Below, piece by piece: positions 38,139-52,900 of a stretch of 64,000 nucleotides of DNA. Position 1 is the stretch's first letter; the number at the start of each line of letters is the position of its first letter. The DNA is taken from contig SSBO01000012.1 in the NCBI GenBank assembly GCA_005281725.1, forward strand, positions 771,651-835,650, written 5' to 3'. Made by a program: the position numbers and the translations under genes. The notes beneath the pieces were generated by a model. The model did not search any database, was not told the DNA's origin, and worked only from the letters and a program-made list of their open reading frames with translations. The DNA is from Wuchereria bancrofti (taxonomy: Eukaryota > Nematoda > Chromadorea > Rhabditida > Onchocercidae).

Positions 38139-41100
38139 TTAAAAAGCAGCATGAAATTCAATAATCCAAATTTCGGATGTCCAAACCATTTTCATAGGTG
38201 CACCTTGATAAAGTGTACCAGCTGTAACAAATAATTGTGTTTCAGGTGAGATCTGATATAATCCATAATAATATGGCAGCATCCAATAAGCAATCGGTGC
38301 AACTGTATAAAATTGTCCTGCATGTGTATGTCCTGAAAAAAAAAAGTTTTTTTTTTTTTAGATTTGCTAATTTGTTAATTTTTTTTTTATTTTAGATTTG
38401 CTAACGAAATGACATAGGCACACAAATCTTCATATAGTTAAATGTAAATAAGATGTATCTTTGTAATCAATAGGAATAAGTAAATTCATATATACTTATT
38501 TAGTAAAAATTTAAAAAGTATAAATATTTCTTTCACTGACCTGACAGGATGAGGTCAACACGTAGATGTGCACTATTAAAAGCAATTTCTTTAGCTGAAG
38601 CTGGATTATGTGAAAGTACAATAGTTGTAGTATTTTGAGGACAACCTTTTAGCGCTTCTACTGGTTGGAACTTATGATCAGGCAATCTATAAAATGATAC
38701 TGAATGTGTCTGAATTTGAAATTTATTTTAATTGAAATCTCTTAATACTGTACTTTAGTGGAGAAAAAAGTATGAGAAAATTAGCTTGATGGATGATACT
38801 GAATGCTTTTTCAAAATTCAACATATAGTGCTAAAAAGGGTAAAAAATTCAGGTCAACTTACCCACTTTCTCCACTAGAATAATCACTCACACCAGCTAC
38901 ACAAATACCACGAAAAAGCACATGCCTGGAATAGTAAAATTTGAATGTACTTCAAATTTATGTAAAGTTGATTGAAAGAAAAATTTAATATACCCATCAA
39001 TCAACTTTCAAAACTTGCAATTTGAAATGCAAGATTACTGGAACAGAAATATGTCTCAGATCAAGAAAAAGCAAGTATATTAATTCATATTCCATATTTG
39101 CACTATTTTTGGAAAAATTTCTTGCTAATGTAAACATTGTATTGTCCTCCCCTCTTGAACCTGGCTTATCAAAAAAAGAATTGAAGAAACAAACCTGTTA
39201 TTTAAAATCTCAAATCCATATTGTTGAAATAAATCAAACCATTCCGAAGCATTACCGTAATAATATTCGTGATTTCCACTGACATAAAACGTTTTCTGTT
39301 TCAAAAACCTTAAAAAGAATCGAAAACTTTTGTGCTTAAAAATATTTCTTAGATTTGATGGAAAATTCTTAACATACTGTAACAAAAATAAATAAGTTTA
39401 CTGTAAATAACTTTCATAAAATTACTAATTAAATTATTTGCAATTATTATCCATCAATGGAAACAGAATAAATAATTCTGACATACATAGCCCAATAAGT
39501 TTAATGCGAAATTTCCCATATTGAACGAACATTTGTCTTCTTAATTAGCTCATAGATTAATCTATCAAATAATTCCGCCAGGTTTAATTATTCTTATCAA
39601 AAATTTAAAATGTATAATTGTTCACATCTTTTCAGTCAAGCATTTATATGAAATTTATGAATAATTATAACTGAACTAACCGACAAAATAAGAATAATTA
39701 AATAATCACTTAATTCCTTTTTTGATAAAGAAACAAAAATAATTTAACAAAAAAAGATAAATCTGAATCAAACTTATAACTTAAAAGAAAAAAAAAAAAA
39801 ACAAATTGTATATATTTTTACCGCAACGGTTTAACACGATTTTCTATTGAATCTCTTGGAGCATCCACAGCATCACCAACAAGAAATACAGCATCAACCG
39901 ATTCACTGTTCACACGATCTACAATCTGCAAAATACTTTTATTGAACAAAGCTTATCATTTATAATAATATCAGTGGTATTTTTAAAACAAAAAGAGTAA
40001 TACGACAGAAAAATTCTACTTCACTTCTATCAATATTCAACCAAATTTGAGAAACTAAAATAAATAAACAAAACGGAATCACTTTAAAAAAAAGCAAAAT
40101 CAAAAATCTAGCAATAACAAATATGAAAAGTACTTCTTCAATTTTTTCCTTAAATACTGTTGCACCTGCATGGATATCTGATATAAGGGCATCTCGTATG
40201 CCTTCTGTACCATTCGGTAAATCTTTTACATTCAGTGATGCATTCTGAAATATTCTTTGAATTTAAAATCAAATTTATTTACATAATGAAGTAATATTAC
40301 ACATATCAAACTAACATTACATACCAAACTTCAAATGAAGTAACAAAAAAAAAAAATTAACAATACAACCAAGTTGTAGAGCAAAGGAAAAGTGTAAAAT
40401 TATATCAATTATGCAAATGATAACTAAAAATAAAGATAATTGCTAAAAATTTAAAATAAAACGAATAAAAAGAAAAACTAACTTTAATTACTAAATTGTC
40501 ACAAAAAATATATGAGAAAAAACATAAAATTATAGCAAGCAGTAATGTGAAAGCAGTTTGCACATTTTTATTCAAACAAAATGCTTCCAAAACAAAAAAT
40601 TTGGAGAAACATTTACTGATGAATGGATGACAAATAGTTACTGTCTGAAATATATTTCACTTTTTCAAAATTCATTTCATATTATCTGAAACAGATAGTA
40701 AAACAACTGCTGAAAACCTAATATGCTTAAACAGTGCTGTGAAGTTATCACAAGCATCAAATACCTTCAAAAGTTATGATTGACTTAAATAATTAATTCA
40801 TAGGGATAGTTTTGCTTTCTATCAGAAGTTATTTTTTTACAACTACTTTAATAGCTTATTTAAAAGTATAAAATGGATGTTTCATTGTGGATGCATTACC
40901 TTACAATAATGAAATGCAGGTAGAGAATATAAAAACTAAAAAGTTACCTTTAGTTCAGAAATTACTGCTGTTAAAATTGCAAACACAACTAAAGGAACAA
41001 CAATGTGGTACCATAAACCTATCGATAAAAATGATAACATAACCACGAAACGTGGTACCAAGTCAGGAATGAAATATAGGAAAAGTGTCGCATGTCCCAG

Positions 41101-42202
41101 AAATAACCATAATATTGTACCAATAGCTATCAATTGCAAATACTGAAATAGATACTTTTTTTTCCCTATAAATTTACCGTCTAAAATTTTCAGCAACGTT
41201 AGCTATAAAAAAAAAAAAAGATTCTACATTCTACAAAAAGATCCTCTAAAAAAGAAAAAAAATTGGAAAGTAACAGTATTAAATATAGGAAAGAATTTAT
41301 TATTCGTAATAATATTGCTCATTATTATCAAATAAATTCAACAATGTTCAGTGGAATTAGAAATAAAAATAACTTTATTGTCTAAATTTTTTCTTTTTTT
41401 TATAACTAATAAAAAAGTAAGACAAAACAATATTTGTTTTTTCCAACAAAAATGTTTTTTTTCTGCAACATTTGTTTTTTTCTAACAATTGTTACTTCAT
41501 AAACAAAAAGAGTATAAGCTGAGCTTTTTTTTTCAGTTCAAATTTCTTCAAAATAATTTTAGTAAAAATATTTGTAAAATATTTTGCAATATATATAAAT
41601 TACCTTTCCCGCATGATCTGTTATTAAACCATTATTATTATATGCTAACACATATTTTGCAAGTTGAATAAGTCGCAAATACACGAAAACGCTGAACGGA
41701 AGTATAAAAAATTCAAATTTGACTGTACTCAATTGACGTATACGATTGCCTTTTCGATAATCGTGAACATTATTCACCTGTAAATAAAATATAAAAATGT
41801 TCCTGAAATGCTCAAGAAATTTCAGTATTATATAATCCTGAAAAAATTCAATAGAATAAGGTATAAAAGTTGCGAATAGGGAAAATATAGTATTTTCCCT
41901 AAGCAAAGTTTCCTAAAAACATTTGATCATAGTTATTTCTTTAAGAAAATTAAATAAAAATGAAGTTAAGGAAATTAAATAAAAATGAAACAAACTACTT
42001 TTTTTTTTCCTTTTGAAAGATGATTCAATATCTTATTATTATCTATGGGTAATTTTGAAAGCATTTAGAAATATTAATTTTGAAGTAATAATGTAAAACT
42101 TACACCAAATATTCTCAAGCCAAAAATATTGAGGAAAATGATGCTAACTGATGAAATAATAATGGAAATGATAATTGGGAAACGAGCGATCCGTAAAATC
42201 AT
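38139..42202 (-). CDS. Multi-pass membrane metallophosphoesterase, TMPPE-like (paralogue A)
   Basis: Predicted metal-dependent phosphoesterase on a membrane anchor; substrate unknown. Nine exons on the minus strand: 42202-42104, 41777-41604, 41202-40948, 40244-40134, 39925-39822, 39308-39195, 38925-38863, 38686-38541, 38332-38139 (TAA), giving 419 residues (human TMPPE is about 450, from memory). Residues 1-175 hold about four hydrophobic segments. The calcineurin-like domain follows with every metal-ligand block: SDIHAG (Asp199, His201), GDAVD (231), GNHEYYYG (260-262), SHNP (His333) and GHTHAGQF (356-359). The start is the first ATG, 19 nt after a TTTACAG acceptor; an unseen upstream exon is possible. 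Three features distinguish it from its neighbour: SDIHAGA replaces the usual D(I/L)H(I/L)GP, GDAVDAP replaces GDLVDG, and SHNP replaces HQP. Ligands are intact, so it is probably active. Confidence 0.87.
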
Positions 42203-43419
42203 CTTTCGAAAATCAAAAATTCTGTAAACAAAAATGTTATTTCAATTATGATGAAATGATGAATTAGCAAATGATATAATTAATAAAATTTCCTATAAGA
42301 GGAAAAAAAGATAAACTGTGCATAATTTCAAATAAATAAACTTAAAATGAAAATCGGACCCTACAAATTTCATTCTTAATTTAAAAAATTTGAACAAAAA
42401 TTCACAATATGAATGACTATATGGAACTCAAAAAAAGATCATAATTATTTGGTAGAATTATATTTTAAGACATGAATTTAGCCTGTCATATCCAATTGAC
42501 ATTAAGCATTAGCAATCATATGAAAAAATGGACGAATACATAAGTAAAGTTTTCTTCCTAATCTAATAAAAATAACTTTTTAAGAGTTTTCTTCGTTGGA
42601 AGCAGAACTTTGATTCAAACTAATTATCAAAAAATTCGTAAAAAACCAACTGAATTTGTAAAAATTATTTAATTATCAAAAAAATTGTATTGATCGAATA
42701 TTCACCGTTGTCCTTCATGCAGTTGTTTCTCTTTCATCCATATGATATTACTAGATTGCATAAGATCTTAATGATACATTATTACCAAAAATTATTTCAC
42801 TTGATGATGTCACGATTATTTTGAAGTCTTAATTGTTCAATTGTCTTAAATTTCTGATATTTTGAATGCATTCCTAGCAATAAATCTACCTGCAATGATA
42901 CTAGGAGATATGCTAAAAGAAATGAACCCACAAAAACTTAATATTCCATTAAACTCCCATCATGCTAACGAGATTAATTTAAGATGAAATTTTAGCGAAT
43001 TTCATAAAAATAAGAAAACTTGCTATAAGAGTAATCATAAGAATTTCTTAGCACAAAAAAAAAGAAAAAGAAAATTTTCTGAAATGTAGCAAAAATTTTA
43101 TACCTGACAAATATACATTTTACTAAACAGAAATATTATAACTTACAAACATATAAAATAATAGCGTTACAATCAGACAATTTTATAATTATAATGCCAT
43201 CAAAATAATGCATGCAGATCCAAGCAAAAACATTAATTATCCTTCTACCTTACATCTATAAATATTAAATAACATAACCAATGGATAAATGAATGTAAAT
43301 ATACAAAAAGTTACCATGTTAGTACAAATTACATACAAAATATCAACATCAATTATCTTTATTCGTCATTAGAACGAAAAACGAGACAAGCTATACATAC
43401 TATATATTCTACGCTAGGC
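42203..43419 (-). other. Spacer between the two TMPPE-like genes
   Basis: 1.2 kb of AT-rich DNA between same-strand paralogues. A TTTACAG acceptor ends at 42222, 19 nt upstream of the paralogue A ATG. No additional exon was recognised. Confidence 0.45.
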
Positions 43420-46400
43420 TCATGCACGTAACGTCAGTAAAGTTATTTCACATAAGTTTAACATTTTTACTGGTGGACCCCAATAATTCACACCAGATGA
43501 CACGTAAATTTGAGTATCTCTATTTTTAATTTTGTAATGTCCATATAGGAAATCATTCTTCAGGTATGCAAGAAACCATACGATATAAAACTGTCCAGCA
43601 TGTGTGTGGCCTAGAAAAATTTTTAGATATGTCAACATGAGAGCTAATTTTTCAACTTCTTGTCTAATATTTTACTCGCGTTATTTAACATAAGTCAATT
43701 TATTTCTTATAACTTTTTATGAAAAAAAAAAAAAAAAAATGTCTAATGCTCATATCAGATATACATCACGCGTAAAATTGCACTACATTTAATTGCAGGA
43801 AGTATTTAATTGTCAACGTTATACTAGTATCACTTAATCCATTAAAATTAAAATGATATGTGACATTAAAACAGTCTACTGCAAGTAAGCGTTTATTCTA
43901 TCTACATACTAACACTCTGACTCGCTTTTTAATATATATATATATCAAAATTTTTCATATTATGGAAATACTTTGAACAAAATGCAAAGCTTTCCATGTA
44001 AAACATTAATACTTATCCGGAAATTCTCCTTTAAAAATCTTAACTAGATTAAACCTTAGCTTAAAGTCAAGAAAATATGCCTATTATTAATGAATAAAAA
44101 CAAATAAAATTATGAGAAAAAAACTACTGACAACAATTAAGAGGAACTAAAAGAATTTTCCAACACTAATTTTCTCGCAATTTTTCTCTTGATACTAACC
44201 TGATAAAATCAAATCGATTCGTTTCTTAGTATTACGTAAAATTTTAGAAGCACCATTTGGTTGATGTACCAACAATATCGTAGGTTGTGTCTCACTACAA
44301 CCACTCAATGCACGTTCTGCATCCATATGATGACCAGGGATTCGAAGTTTCTCTAGAAACAAATGAAATATAATAAAATTAAAAATGAAAACATCGTGCA
44401 AATGATTTCAAGTAATTTTTCAATTTTTTTTCTTAAAATAAAGACCTGATGTCTCCCAAAGCCAAATGTGCATGAGTTGAAAAAAGTCTTAATTACATGA
44501 GTAATTTAGAAAAGAACAAAACAAAATTTTCCAGTAAAATAATGAATAAAGAATACCTGTGAAAAAGTCATCCACACCAGCAACACAAATGCAATCACCG
44601 CTACTCGAACAGAGATTACGATTTTCGTTATGCAAAACAGTGATATTAAATTTCGTCGTGAAATAATGCAACCATTCGTTCGTATCACCATAATAGTATT
44701 CATGATTACCTACAAACATATATATATTCATTAAATAGCAAATTTTTATTAAAATGGAAAATATTAAAAAAAATTTTTCTAACTATGCAATTAAAGAGCG
44801 GAACATGAAACTGAGATATGAAACAGATTAAAAACTGAGTCTTTGAAAGCTTTATTATAAAAAAATTTCCTCAAAACAAATCAAGCGTACAACTATTCAT
44901 GTGCTTATTAACTTAAAAGTATGCTCGAATAAATATGCTATTTTAAAACTTCGTTATTTCATACATCGACAATTTTTATGCATCAAGAACTGCTTCGAAA
45001 ATCAGATTAAAAAAATCATGTAGAACCTCAGATTGATAGATCTCATTCATAGTCACATAGTGGATTAAACTACAGTGAATGAATTTGCTTGAATATAAGG
45101 AAACAAGTTTAAAGTTTGTCTTTATAGAAAGAAATTTCAAGCAACCCTAAATATTTGGAATATATTTTTCAGATATTAAAAAAAAAAAACAAAAAACATG
45201 AACAGACCGGTGGCATAATAGACACCATACTTCGATCGTAATTTTGCCAGTGGTAAAGTAGGTTGTACCAAATTTGATAGGAATCCATCAACTAAATCAC
45301 CGGAAATAGCCACCATATCTGCGTGTAATGCGTTTGTTTTTTCAACAATTTCTTTAACTCGTTTCTGATCAACGGTAGGTCCAATATGAATATCAGTTAG
45401 TAAAACGATAGTGAAACCATCAAGTGATGGAGGAAGATCACGAATTTTTATATTTACCCGATTTACCTAAACGAAATAAAAACAAAGTTGAGGATAAAAA
45501 AAAAAAAGATACTTCTAGGTGCATATTATTTTTTCACTTCACGAAAAATATATTCACTGTTCATTCCTGTACTAGCAAAAATTTGATGGAATAAATCATT
45601 TAGTTTCACAAAAGAGAAATAACCCTTTAACACAGCACTCCTTCATGAAAAAGAATTGGATTTCTCATTTATCCTTGTAATCTACCTTAACAGAAATAAA
45701 TTAAATTTAATAGAAATAAATAAATAATGTGTTTATATGCAATAGTATTATTTGATACAATAACTTACCACTGGCGCTGAACGTGTAACAGTAAAACCAG
45801 CACCAGTTAAAAATAATGCCAGTAGAAGTGATAACACAGTGTTGAACTTTCTAGATCGAAAAACGGCAAAAAATTTTGACCAAAAATTCCAACGTGAAGT
45901 TAGAAGTTCGACAAGTACTAAGATCAGTAGGAAGAAACCCATATGCAAATATATTGAAAGACAGATAAAACTGAAGAAAAGCAAGTCTTTTACCGATTAT
46001 CATATAATAAGTTTTAAATGTTGTCAATCTAATAAACAGACTAGCAAAAAAAAAGTGAGTTAAAAAAAAAATTTATCCCCAAGTTTTCATTATGTTACTG
46101 TTTAAAAACTATAGAACTAAAAATATGCTCGGAAATTTCATTCTATACATAGACACAAAAAAAAAAAGTTTGAATAATTGTTGTACTTGGGAGCATTTTG
46201 AATTATACTATATTATAAAATCATCAAGAAAAGAAATAAGACTTACCATATGGTAGAAATTAAGCTGCCATCTGGCAAATAAATATAAAAAAATACTAAA
46301 GAAGCATGCGAAAAGAATATGCTGAGTAAAGCTGATGTTTTGAACAAGTCTTGCAATGCGAAAGCAATCGGTTGGACCAATCTATAATTTAACTAATTAT

Positions 46401-47405
46401 TAAGTTTCAAAATAATATTTAAACTTTAAAATTATAACTAACTGATAAAGAATGACATATATCAAATGAGATAGGAAATATTATCTCAGCAAATTATTAG
46501 TTAGTTCTATTTCTTTATAATCAAAGCAAGTAAGAACATTCCTTTGCAACAAAATATTGCAGGTCAGTAGAAGAACAATTGGTATGATCCTTCCACTTAT
46601 GATTACTCTTTTGTTTTTTTTTTCTTGTTGCATATTACTTCACTCTCCTTAATTTGTTAAGAAAATATATCAATGAGTCTTAAATTCCAGGTCCATATTC
46701 AAACAGGATTCCAATCAACTGGTTAGCTATGAAAATGATGCATTATACTGAAGCAGCGGAAGAAGCAGCAACAACAACAACAACAACTACTACAATAATA
46801 ACAATAACAACATGCTAAATCAGTCTAAATAACTACCCGCAGTCTAATAGGAGGTAAATTAAACAAAACAGTTTGACGGTCGACATTATACATCTTCTTT
46901 GTAAGATACGTGTAACATTCTTTCTGATCAACGACCACTATGTGTTGCAAAAAATCATGGGGATGAAATGCAGAATTATCAGGAAACTTTCACCCACTTT
47001 ATTTCCCTAAAATATTTCATTCAAATTTGACTACCACAAGCACATACAATTTACACATATAATTAACACCACTGTTCAATTTTTATATGTTTTATATGTT
47101 AGCTCAGCAATAAGCATATTCAAACAAAGAAGAAAGAAAAAAAAATCTAATAATGAACAATAATACACACAAATAGAAAAATAAAAAAAAGGAAAAGCTT
47201 ACTCTTTAATTCTGCCATAAATGATACATGAGGTCACACACATAATCAGTTGTGCAGAGAACATATCGTGAAATCTGCATAGTTGCGCATGATATACGCC
47301 ATTAGCTCGAACTCTCATTAATATGAGACATCCTTGAATTGCTATCACTAAAGCTATAAATTTCTTATTCTTCCAAAAGTAGCTGTTTCTTTCATTTATC
47401 ATCAT
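43420..47405 (-). CDS. TMPPE: Multi-pass membrane metallophosphoesterase, TMPPE-like (paralogue B)
   Basis: Second copy, head to tail with paralogue A. Seven exons on the minus strand: 47405-47203, 46381-46247, 45970-45769, 45466-45208, 44709-44557, 44352-44200, 43610-43420 (TGA), giving 431 residues. The N-terminal 180 residues are hydrophobic with four to five likely membrane spans. The frame of exon 2 (LVQPIAFALQDLF...) is fixed by phase and by its match to the paralogue: SHASLVFFYIYLPD here, GHATLFLYFIPD there. Phosphoesterase blocks are canonical: TDIHIGP (Asp205, His207), ISGDLVDG (237), GNHEYYYGD (268-270), VHQPNG and GHTHAGQF. Two intron positions and phases are shared with A (before the domain and inside SG|HTHAG); the others differ, so the duplication is old. 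MM start, 17 nt after a TTTCAG acceptor. Catalysis is assumed from conserved ligands only. Confidence 0.9.
46764..46812. repeat. (CAA)n/(ATA)n microsatellite in intron 1 of TMPPE-like B
   Basis: AGCAGCAACAACAACAAC passing into CTACTACAATAATAACAATAAC. Intronic, no coding role. Confidence 0.8.
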
Positions 47406-49936
47406 TTCTTTCAGTTAAAGTTCTGAAACAAAAAAGGAAACAATGTGACGAAAATTAGCTGAATTCATGAAATAAAACTGAAATATATCACCAACAACAT
47501 AAAATTAGGAAAGATTTAAATATAAGAATTATATCTTTAGGAAGTATATGCATTGTAAAGTATTCAGTTATTATTTCATAATATTCATGTGATATGAATA
47601 CAGGGTCATATGATAATTATACGACAGGTCACATGACATATAATAATTATAGGGTTTTCTTCAATAACTCTTCCTTAGATTATATTCATTTAAATTTTAA
47701 CAAAATCTCATGAATTAATCTTAAAACTAACAGATAAAATTTCATACAAATATACACAAATAATTTTTCATATTTTAATTTCACAAAAGTATACAGAATT
47801 TTAAGAAATTAAAAAGGAAAAGGAAAAAAAAAAGAAATCAGGAAACTTTTCCGGAATTATAATTGCTCTAACATAACTTGTATTAATTTTAGCATGCTAT
47901 ATAACACAATTATTTGACTATTCAAAGTCATACAATTGCTTCACTATTCAACTAATGAAGTCAAAAACTGGAAATTCATTTAAATTGAAAAGACTTCATT
48001 TTATTATCTTATTACTAAACAAATAATTTGCTATACACACTAATATTACTTTACATATTTCATTTTGCTTTCTCAATTGATCACACACTCTATCATTTCT
48101 TATCATTCCTATCAACTTTTTATTTCTTTTAGTTCTTTTCTCATAGCATATATAATTCATTTTTATTCTCATTCATAATCTCTTCATTTTCACATATCAA
48201 TAAGAAATTCTTCTCAAAATTAACCTAACAATAATTTCTAAAATATCATTTGAATTCTATAATTATTATCAATTTATACCCACTCACCCGTTCTTATCAC
48301 TCAATCATTCCTCCGAGATATCTTCGAATTTCTTCCTTTTTTGGAACCAGAAACCATCGATGAAATGAAATACAATGCAGAACACTATGAAACAGTTTGT
48401 ATCATAAAGAAAAAGATGACATAGTCATACTTATAATTTGAAAATTCATCACTTATAGATTTTGCATAGTATAAGTTATTTTTGTATAAATAATTCGAAT
48501 GAAAAAAAAATTTTCTTTTAAATAAATTATTAGCAAATTTAAAGTCGAGAGGAATTTATTAGTTTTTGAACGTATCAATAGTCAAACTTTATTAAATGCA
48601 ATATTATCTTTCATTGATAATGACAATTTAAAAAAAAAGGAAAAAAAAATAAAGAAAAAGGGCTTTGTTGCGAAATGATTTAAAATTATTTTAGAAGATG
48701 AAAATTTAGAAAAAAAAAATACAGGAAGCATAGGAATGAATTGGAATTGAAATAAAATATGAAAACAATGAGAATTATACAATTTTAATAATTAACTGAT
48801 CTTTAAATATCTATTTTTTTTAAAGATGAATTAAATTATCATTTCCGAAATATTATAGATTTTTTTTGGACCAAAAGTCATGATGAGATGAAATATAATG
48901 AAATAATTTGAATCAAAAAGAAAGGGACCTTATTTATAACTTGAAATATTCGTAACTAATTGTAATTAATTACAATTATTTTAACATGAAATATCGAAAA
49001 ACTTATATGTACCGAAATATTTGAAATTCAAATTTAAAAACTTTCATAAACTTCTTTTTCAATTTTTCATTAACAGTTTTTTGTTTTATTTTTTGTGTAC
49101 GAACATATATGAAATGAAATTCACAAAAATAAATCAATCAATTTGATTAATTAATTCATTCCAATTTTCTTTAAGTCTTCCCAAATATAATTTATATTTG
49201 ATTATTAAATTCCATACATCCTGCATCTGAGTTTATTTTTTTTTTTTTAGGAATTTGTGTTTTTATTCTTTTTTACGAACCAATTCGGAATTTTTTTATC
49301 ATTCTGATCAGTTTTTCGATCAGATCAACTTGCATTTATCTACTTTATTAGCTAAAATTAAAAATTATGCTAAATAATTAACTTAACTGAACAAACAATT
49401 CTAATGTCTATCATAAATTACAATAATAAATTTTGATTTTAAATTTGATTTTAGAATCGAGTTATTGAATCATGAAGTAATTTTTTTAAATTATTGAAAC
49501 AAAATTATAAGACGTTAAAAAATGGCTAATTTACTTACTAGATAAATCGAACAAATCCGTATTTTGAATCCGGTTTTGCTAAATTAAAATGCATTGCAAA
49601 TTTTGCTGTTGCTAAGCAACCATATTATGCTAATAATATGTATTGATTTCATTTTAGTCTAAGTATTTTACCTTTTTTTAAAAAAAAATATATTAATAAA
49701 TATAAATAAATAAATAAATAAAAGAAGAGAAGGGTGAAGTTTTTGACAAACAAATCTTTGAGTATATTTTTATTAAATTAAGAATAATCATACAAAAATT
49801 ATCATAGTTAATAATTTGTTAATATTAATTTGAACAAAATCAGTGTGATTTATTTTCAGATTTATTTTTATTTTATTTTTTTGGAAATTTCATTTCTATT
49901 AATATTTTAATTTCAATAATTATAATTCAGAATTTA
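47406..49936. other. Divergent intergenic region between TMPPE-like B and the WD-repeat gene
   Basis: 2.5 kb between two genes transcribed away from each other, so it should hold both promoters. A TTTCAG acceptor ends at 47423 (minus), and an ATTCAG acceptor ends at 49930 (plus), 6 nt before the WD-gene ATG. An (AAAT)-type repeat lies near 49700-49725. No TATA-type element stands out in this AT-rich background. Confidence 0.45.
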
Positions 49937-52900
49937 ATGGATGATTGTGATGGACCAAATACATATATTCCAACAAAATCAAAAGTAGTAGCTGAAAAAG
50001 TTAATACTGGAATATTAACTGATCCTCGACAATATCGTCACCAAGGTTTTTCCTCTAAATTATTTTTCCCTTTTTTTTTGTTTCTGAATTTTTTCGATTT
50101 TTTAAATAATTTAAAGGAAAAATTTTTTTTCCACTCTTTTATCAAAACATTTTTTTTATTTCTTTCACTAATCTTTATTCATCTTTCTAATTTTTCTTTT
50201 TTCATTCTTCAATTACAAATATTTGTTTAACTGAAATTCATTTTGAATATATTTCAATGAAAATATTTTTTTAGTAAAAATGAAAATAAAAACTCTTTTT
50301 CAACTTTAACGTTTTAGATTTTGAGTAAATTTCAAATTAAATTCAAATATAAGAAATAATATTTAAATTAAGTTATTCAAAAATTATTATTATTGTTATT
50401 ATTAATTTTTGAATTAAATTTTTTTTGCTTACATTTAAAATTTTTTTCTTTTTAGGAACAGATGCAATACAATGTATTAGTATTGGTGTACAAACTAAAC
50501 AAATATCATCTTCTACAAGTAATACCATTTTAAAAGGTAATATTAGTAATGAAGTTTTGAATTTATTATTGAAAACAGTGAAAAGTAATAATGAAGAATT
50601 AAACATTCTTGGACGATTGAACATTTTCCATCGCACTGATTCGGTAACATTATCAATGATAAAGCAATATCAATTATCACAGGTTATTATTAAATTTATT
50701 TATTTATTTATTGTTACAAATGATCAATACAATGAAATTAATTTAAAAATGATCAATAAAATGAAATTAATTTATTTTCACTTTTACTCAATTTCATATA
50801 AATAATTTGCATTGAAATTTATTTTCATTTCCTTTTTTTTTTCTTCTTTTTTTCATCTCAACGATTATCTTCTTATTAGTAAAAGAAAAGAAAAAAGTTT
50901 GATTTTTGTTTATTTAGCAAAAAAAAAATATTAATGAAAATTCCTACTTAGAAAAAAAAAAATATTTGAAAAAAGGAAAATTTCTTATTTAACAAACAAG
51001 AAAGGAAGAAGTTTCTTAATATTTACATGATAAAAAAAGAACAAAATATATTTTTCATAATTTTTTTTTGAAATTATATGTTAAATTTTAATTAATTTTT
51101 TTTTTTACAAATCATACATTAAATTTTAACAGATAAAAAATGAAAAATTTACTTGTTCTTTGCATAATAAAAGAAAAAAAAAAGCAAAATATGCTTTCTA
51201 TGGTTTTTTTTTTTTAAATTGTATAAATTTTAATTAATTTTTTTTTTGTATAAATCATACATTAAATTTTAATTAATAAATTTTTAGAAAGAAAATTTAC
51301 CACTAAATAGCATTGTATGTGGTCCTAATGAACGTTTAGCATTTTTATTTGCAAACAAATACCACAATACGTGGTGCTCACATAATGGTATCATTGTATT
51401 GTGGCAACGATATGCGATGATTGAACATTTGGTACTTTCCAGTTGTCCAACAATTCTTCGGTAAATTATTTCAAATATTTTATTTTTTTAAAATTTGAAT
51501 AATTTCCGAGCAATTAATTTACAATTCATAAATTTATGGCACTTTTCTTTTCTTCCTTTTTACCAAAAATTTAAAAATTAATATTAAAATTTTGTTCTTT
51601 GATTAATTAAAATTTAAAAATAAGTATTAAAATTTTGATTAAAATAATGAAAAATTTTATTTACAGCTATGGTCCACAAGGTTTGATAGCAGTAGGTTTA
51701 ATAACAGGTCATATTTTAATTATTTTAAATGGTGAAATATTATCAGTAAATGAGGTATTTTTAAAAATTTATTTTATTCATATATTTATTCGTATAAATA
51801 AATGCATTTATTCTTTTTTTTTATCACTAATCTATTATTACTACTTTTTTTTGTAATTTTAGAAGCATAATTTAATAATTTTAGCAAATTATTAATTATG
51901 ATAAGAAGAATTTGATTATAATAAAAAAAAAAGTTTTATGATAAAAAGTATTGTTAAGTTAAATTTCCACTCGTTATGAAATTATATATTAAAAATATGT
52001 AAATTATGTAAAAATTTAAAAAAAATTGAATGAAATTTTAGGCTCATACTTTATCAGTAACATCACTGGAATGGCTTTATCCATTACAACAGCTTATCTC
52101 AGTATCATTAGATGGTCGAATTATCATACATAATTTAAAATCAACAGTACTAGAAGTGAAATATTCCAAATTGATAACTGTTTTAAATCTTCCTCGTAAT
52201 ATTCGGAAATCAAATTCATCAATTAAATATATCGGTAAAGTAGTTTTATAGAAAAAAAAAACCATTCAAAATTAAAATCAAATTAATAACTATTTAAAAT
52301 CTTATAATCTTTGTAATATCTAAAAGTCAAATATAACGACTAAACAAATGAAAATCCTCTTTTTTAAATCAGTAATTTATCGTAACACTTTTTTTCAATT
52401 ATTAAATAAAAAATAAAATATGTGATAAAATTTGTAATCACTAATTGCCATATCACTCATTATTTAAATACAAATTTGAATTTAAATATGAAGCAAGAAA
52501 AAAAGCATTAACAATTTTGAGTGAAATTAAAATTTAAAAAATTAATAAAATAATTTATAAATTTTTCATTTGATGATAATTAATAATTAATGAAAAAAAA
52601 AATTTACTAGGTTTAACGTCATTATTTGTTATCAAAGATCGATTAATTATTGGTAGTGAAATAGGCGCTATTTGGATTGTAACACTTCCAAATTTAACAA
52701 TTACATTGCTTCATTATGAAATTGATTGTATTGAGACAGTTGCGCATATTTCAAATTATACTATTATTACAACAACTTCCGGTAAAGTATGTTCTTTTCC
52801 CAATTTTTTTAAAAATAATTCTTTGATCTTAAATAATTTTTGTTCTTTACAATACTGAAATAAATACTTCATTTGAGAGAGAAAAAAATTGTATATTAAT

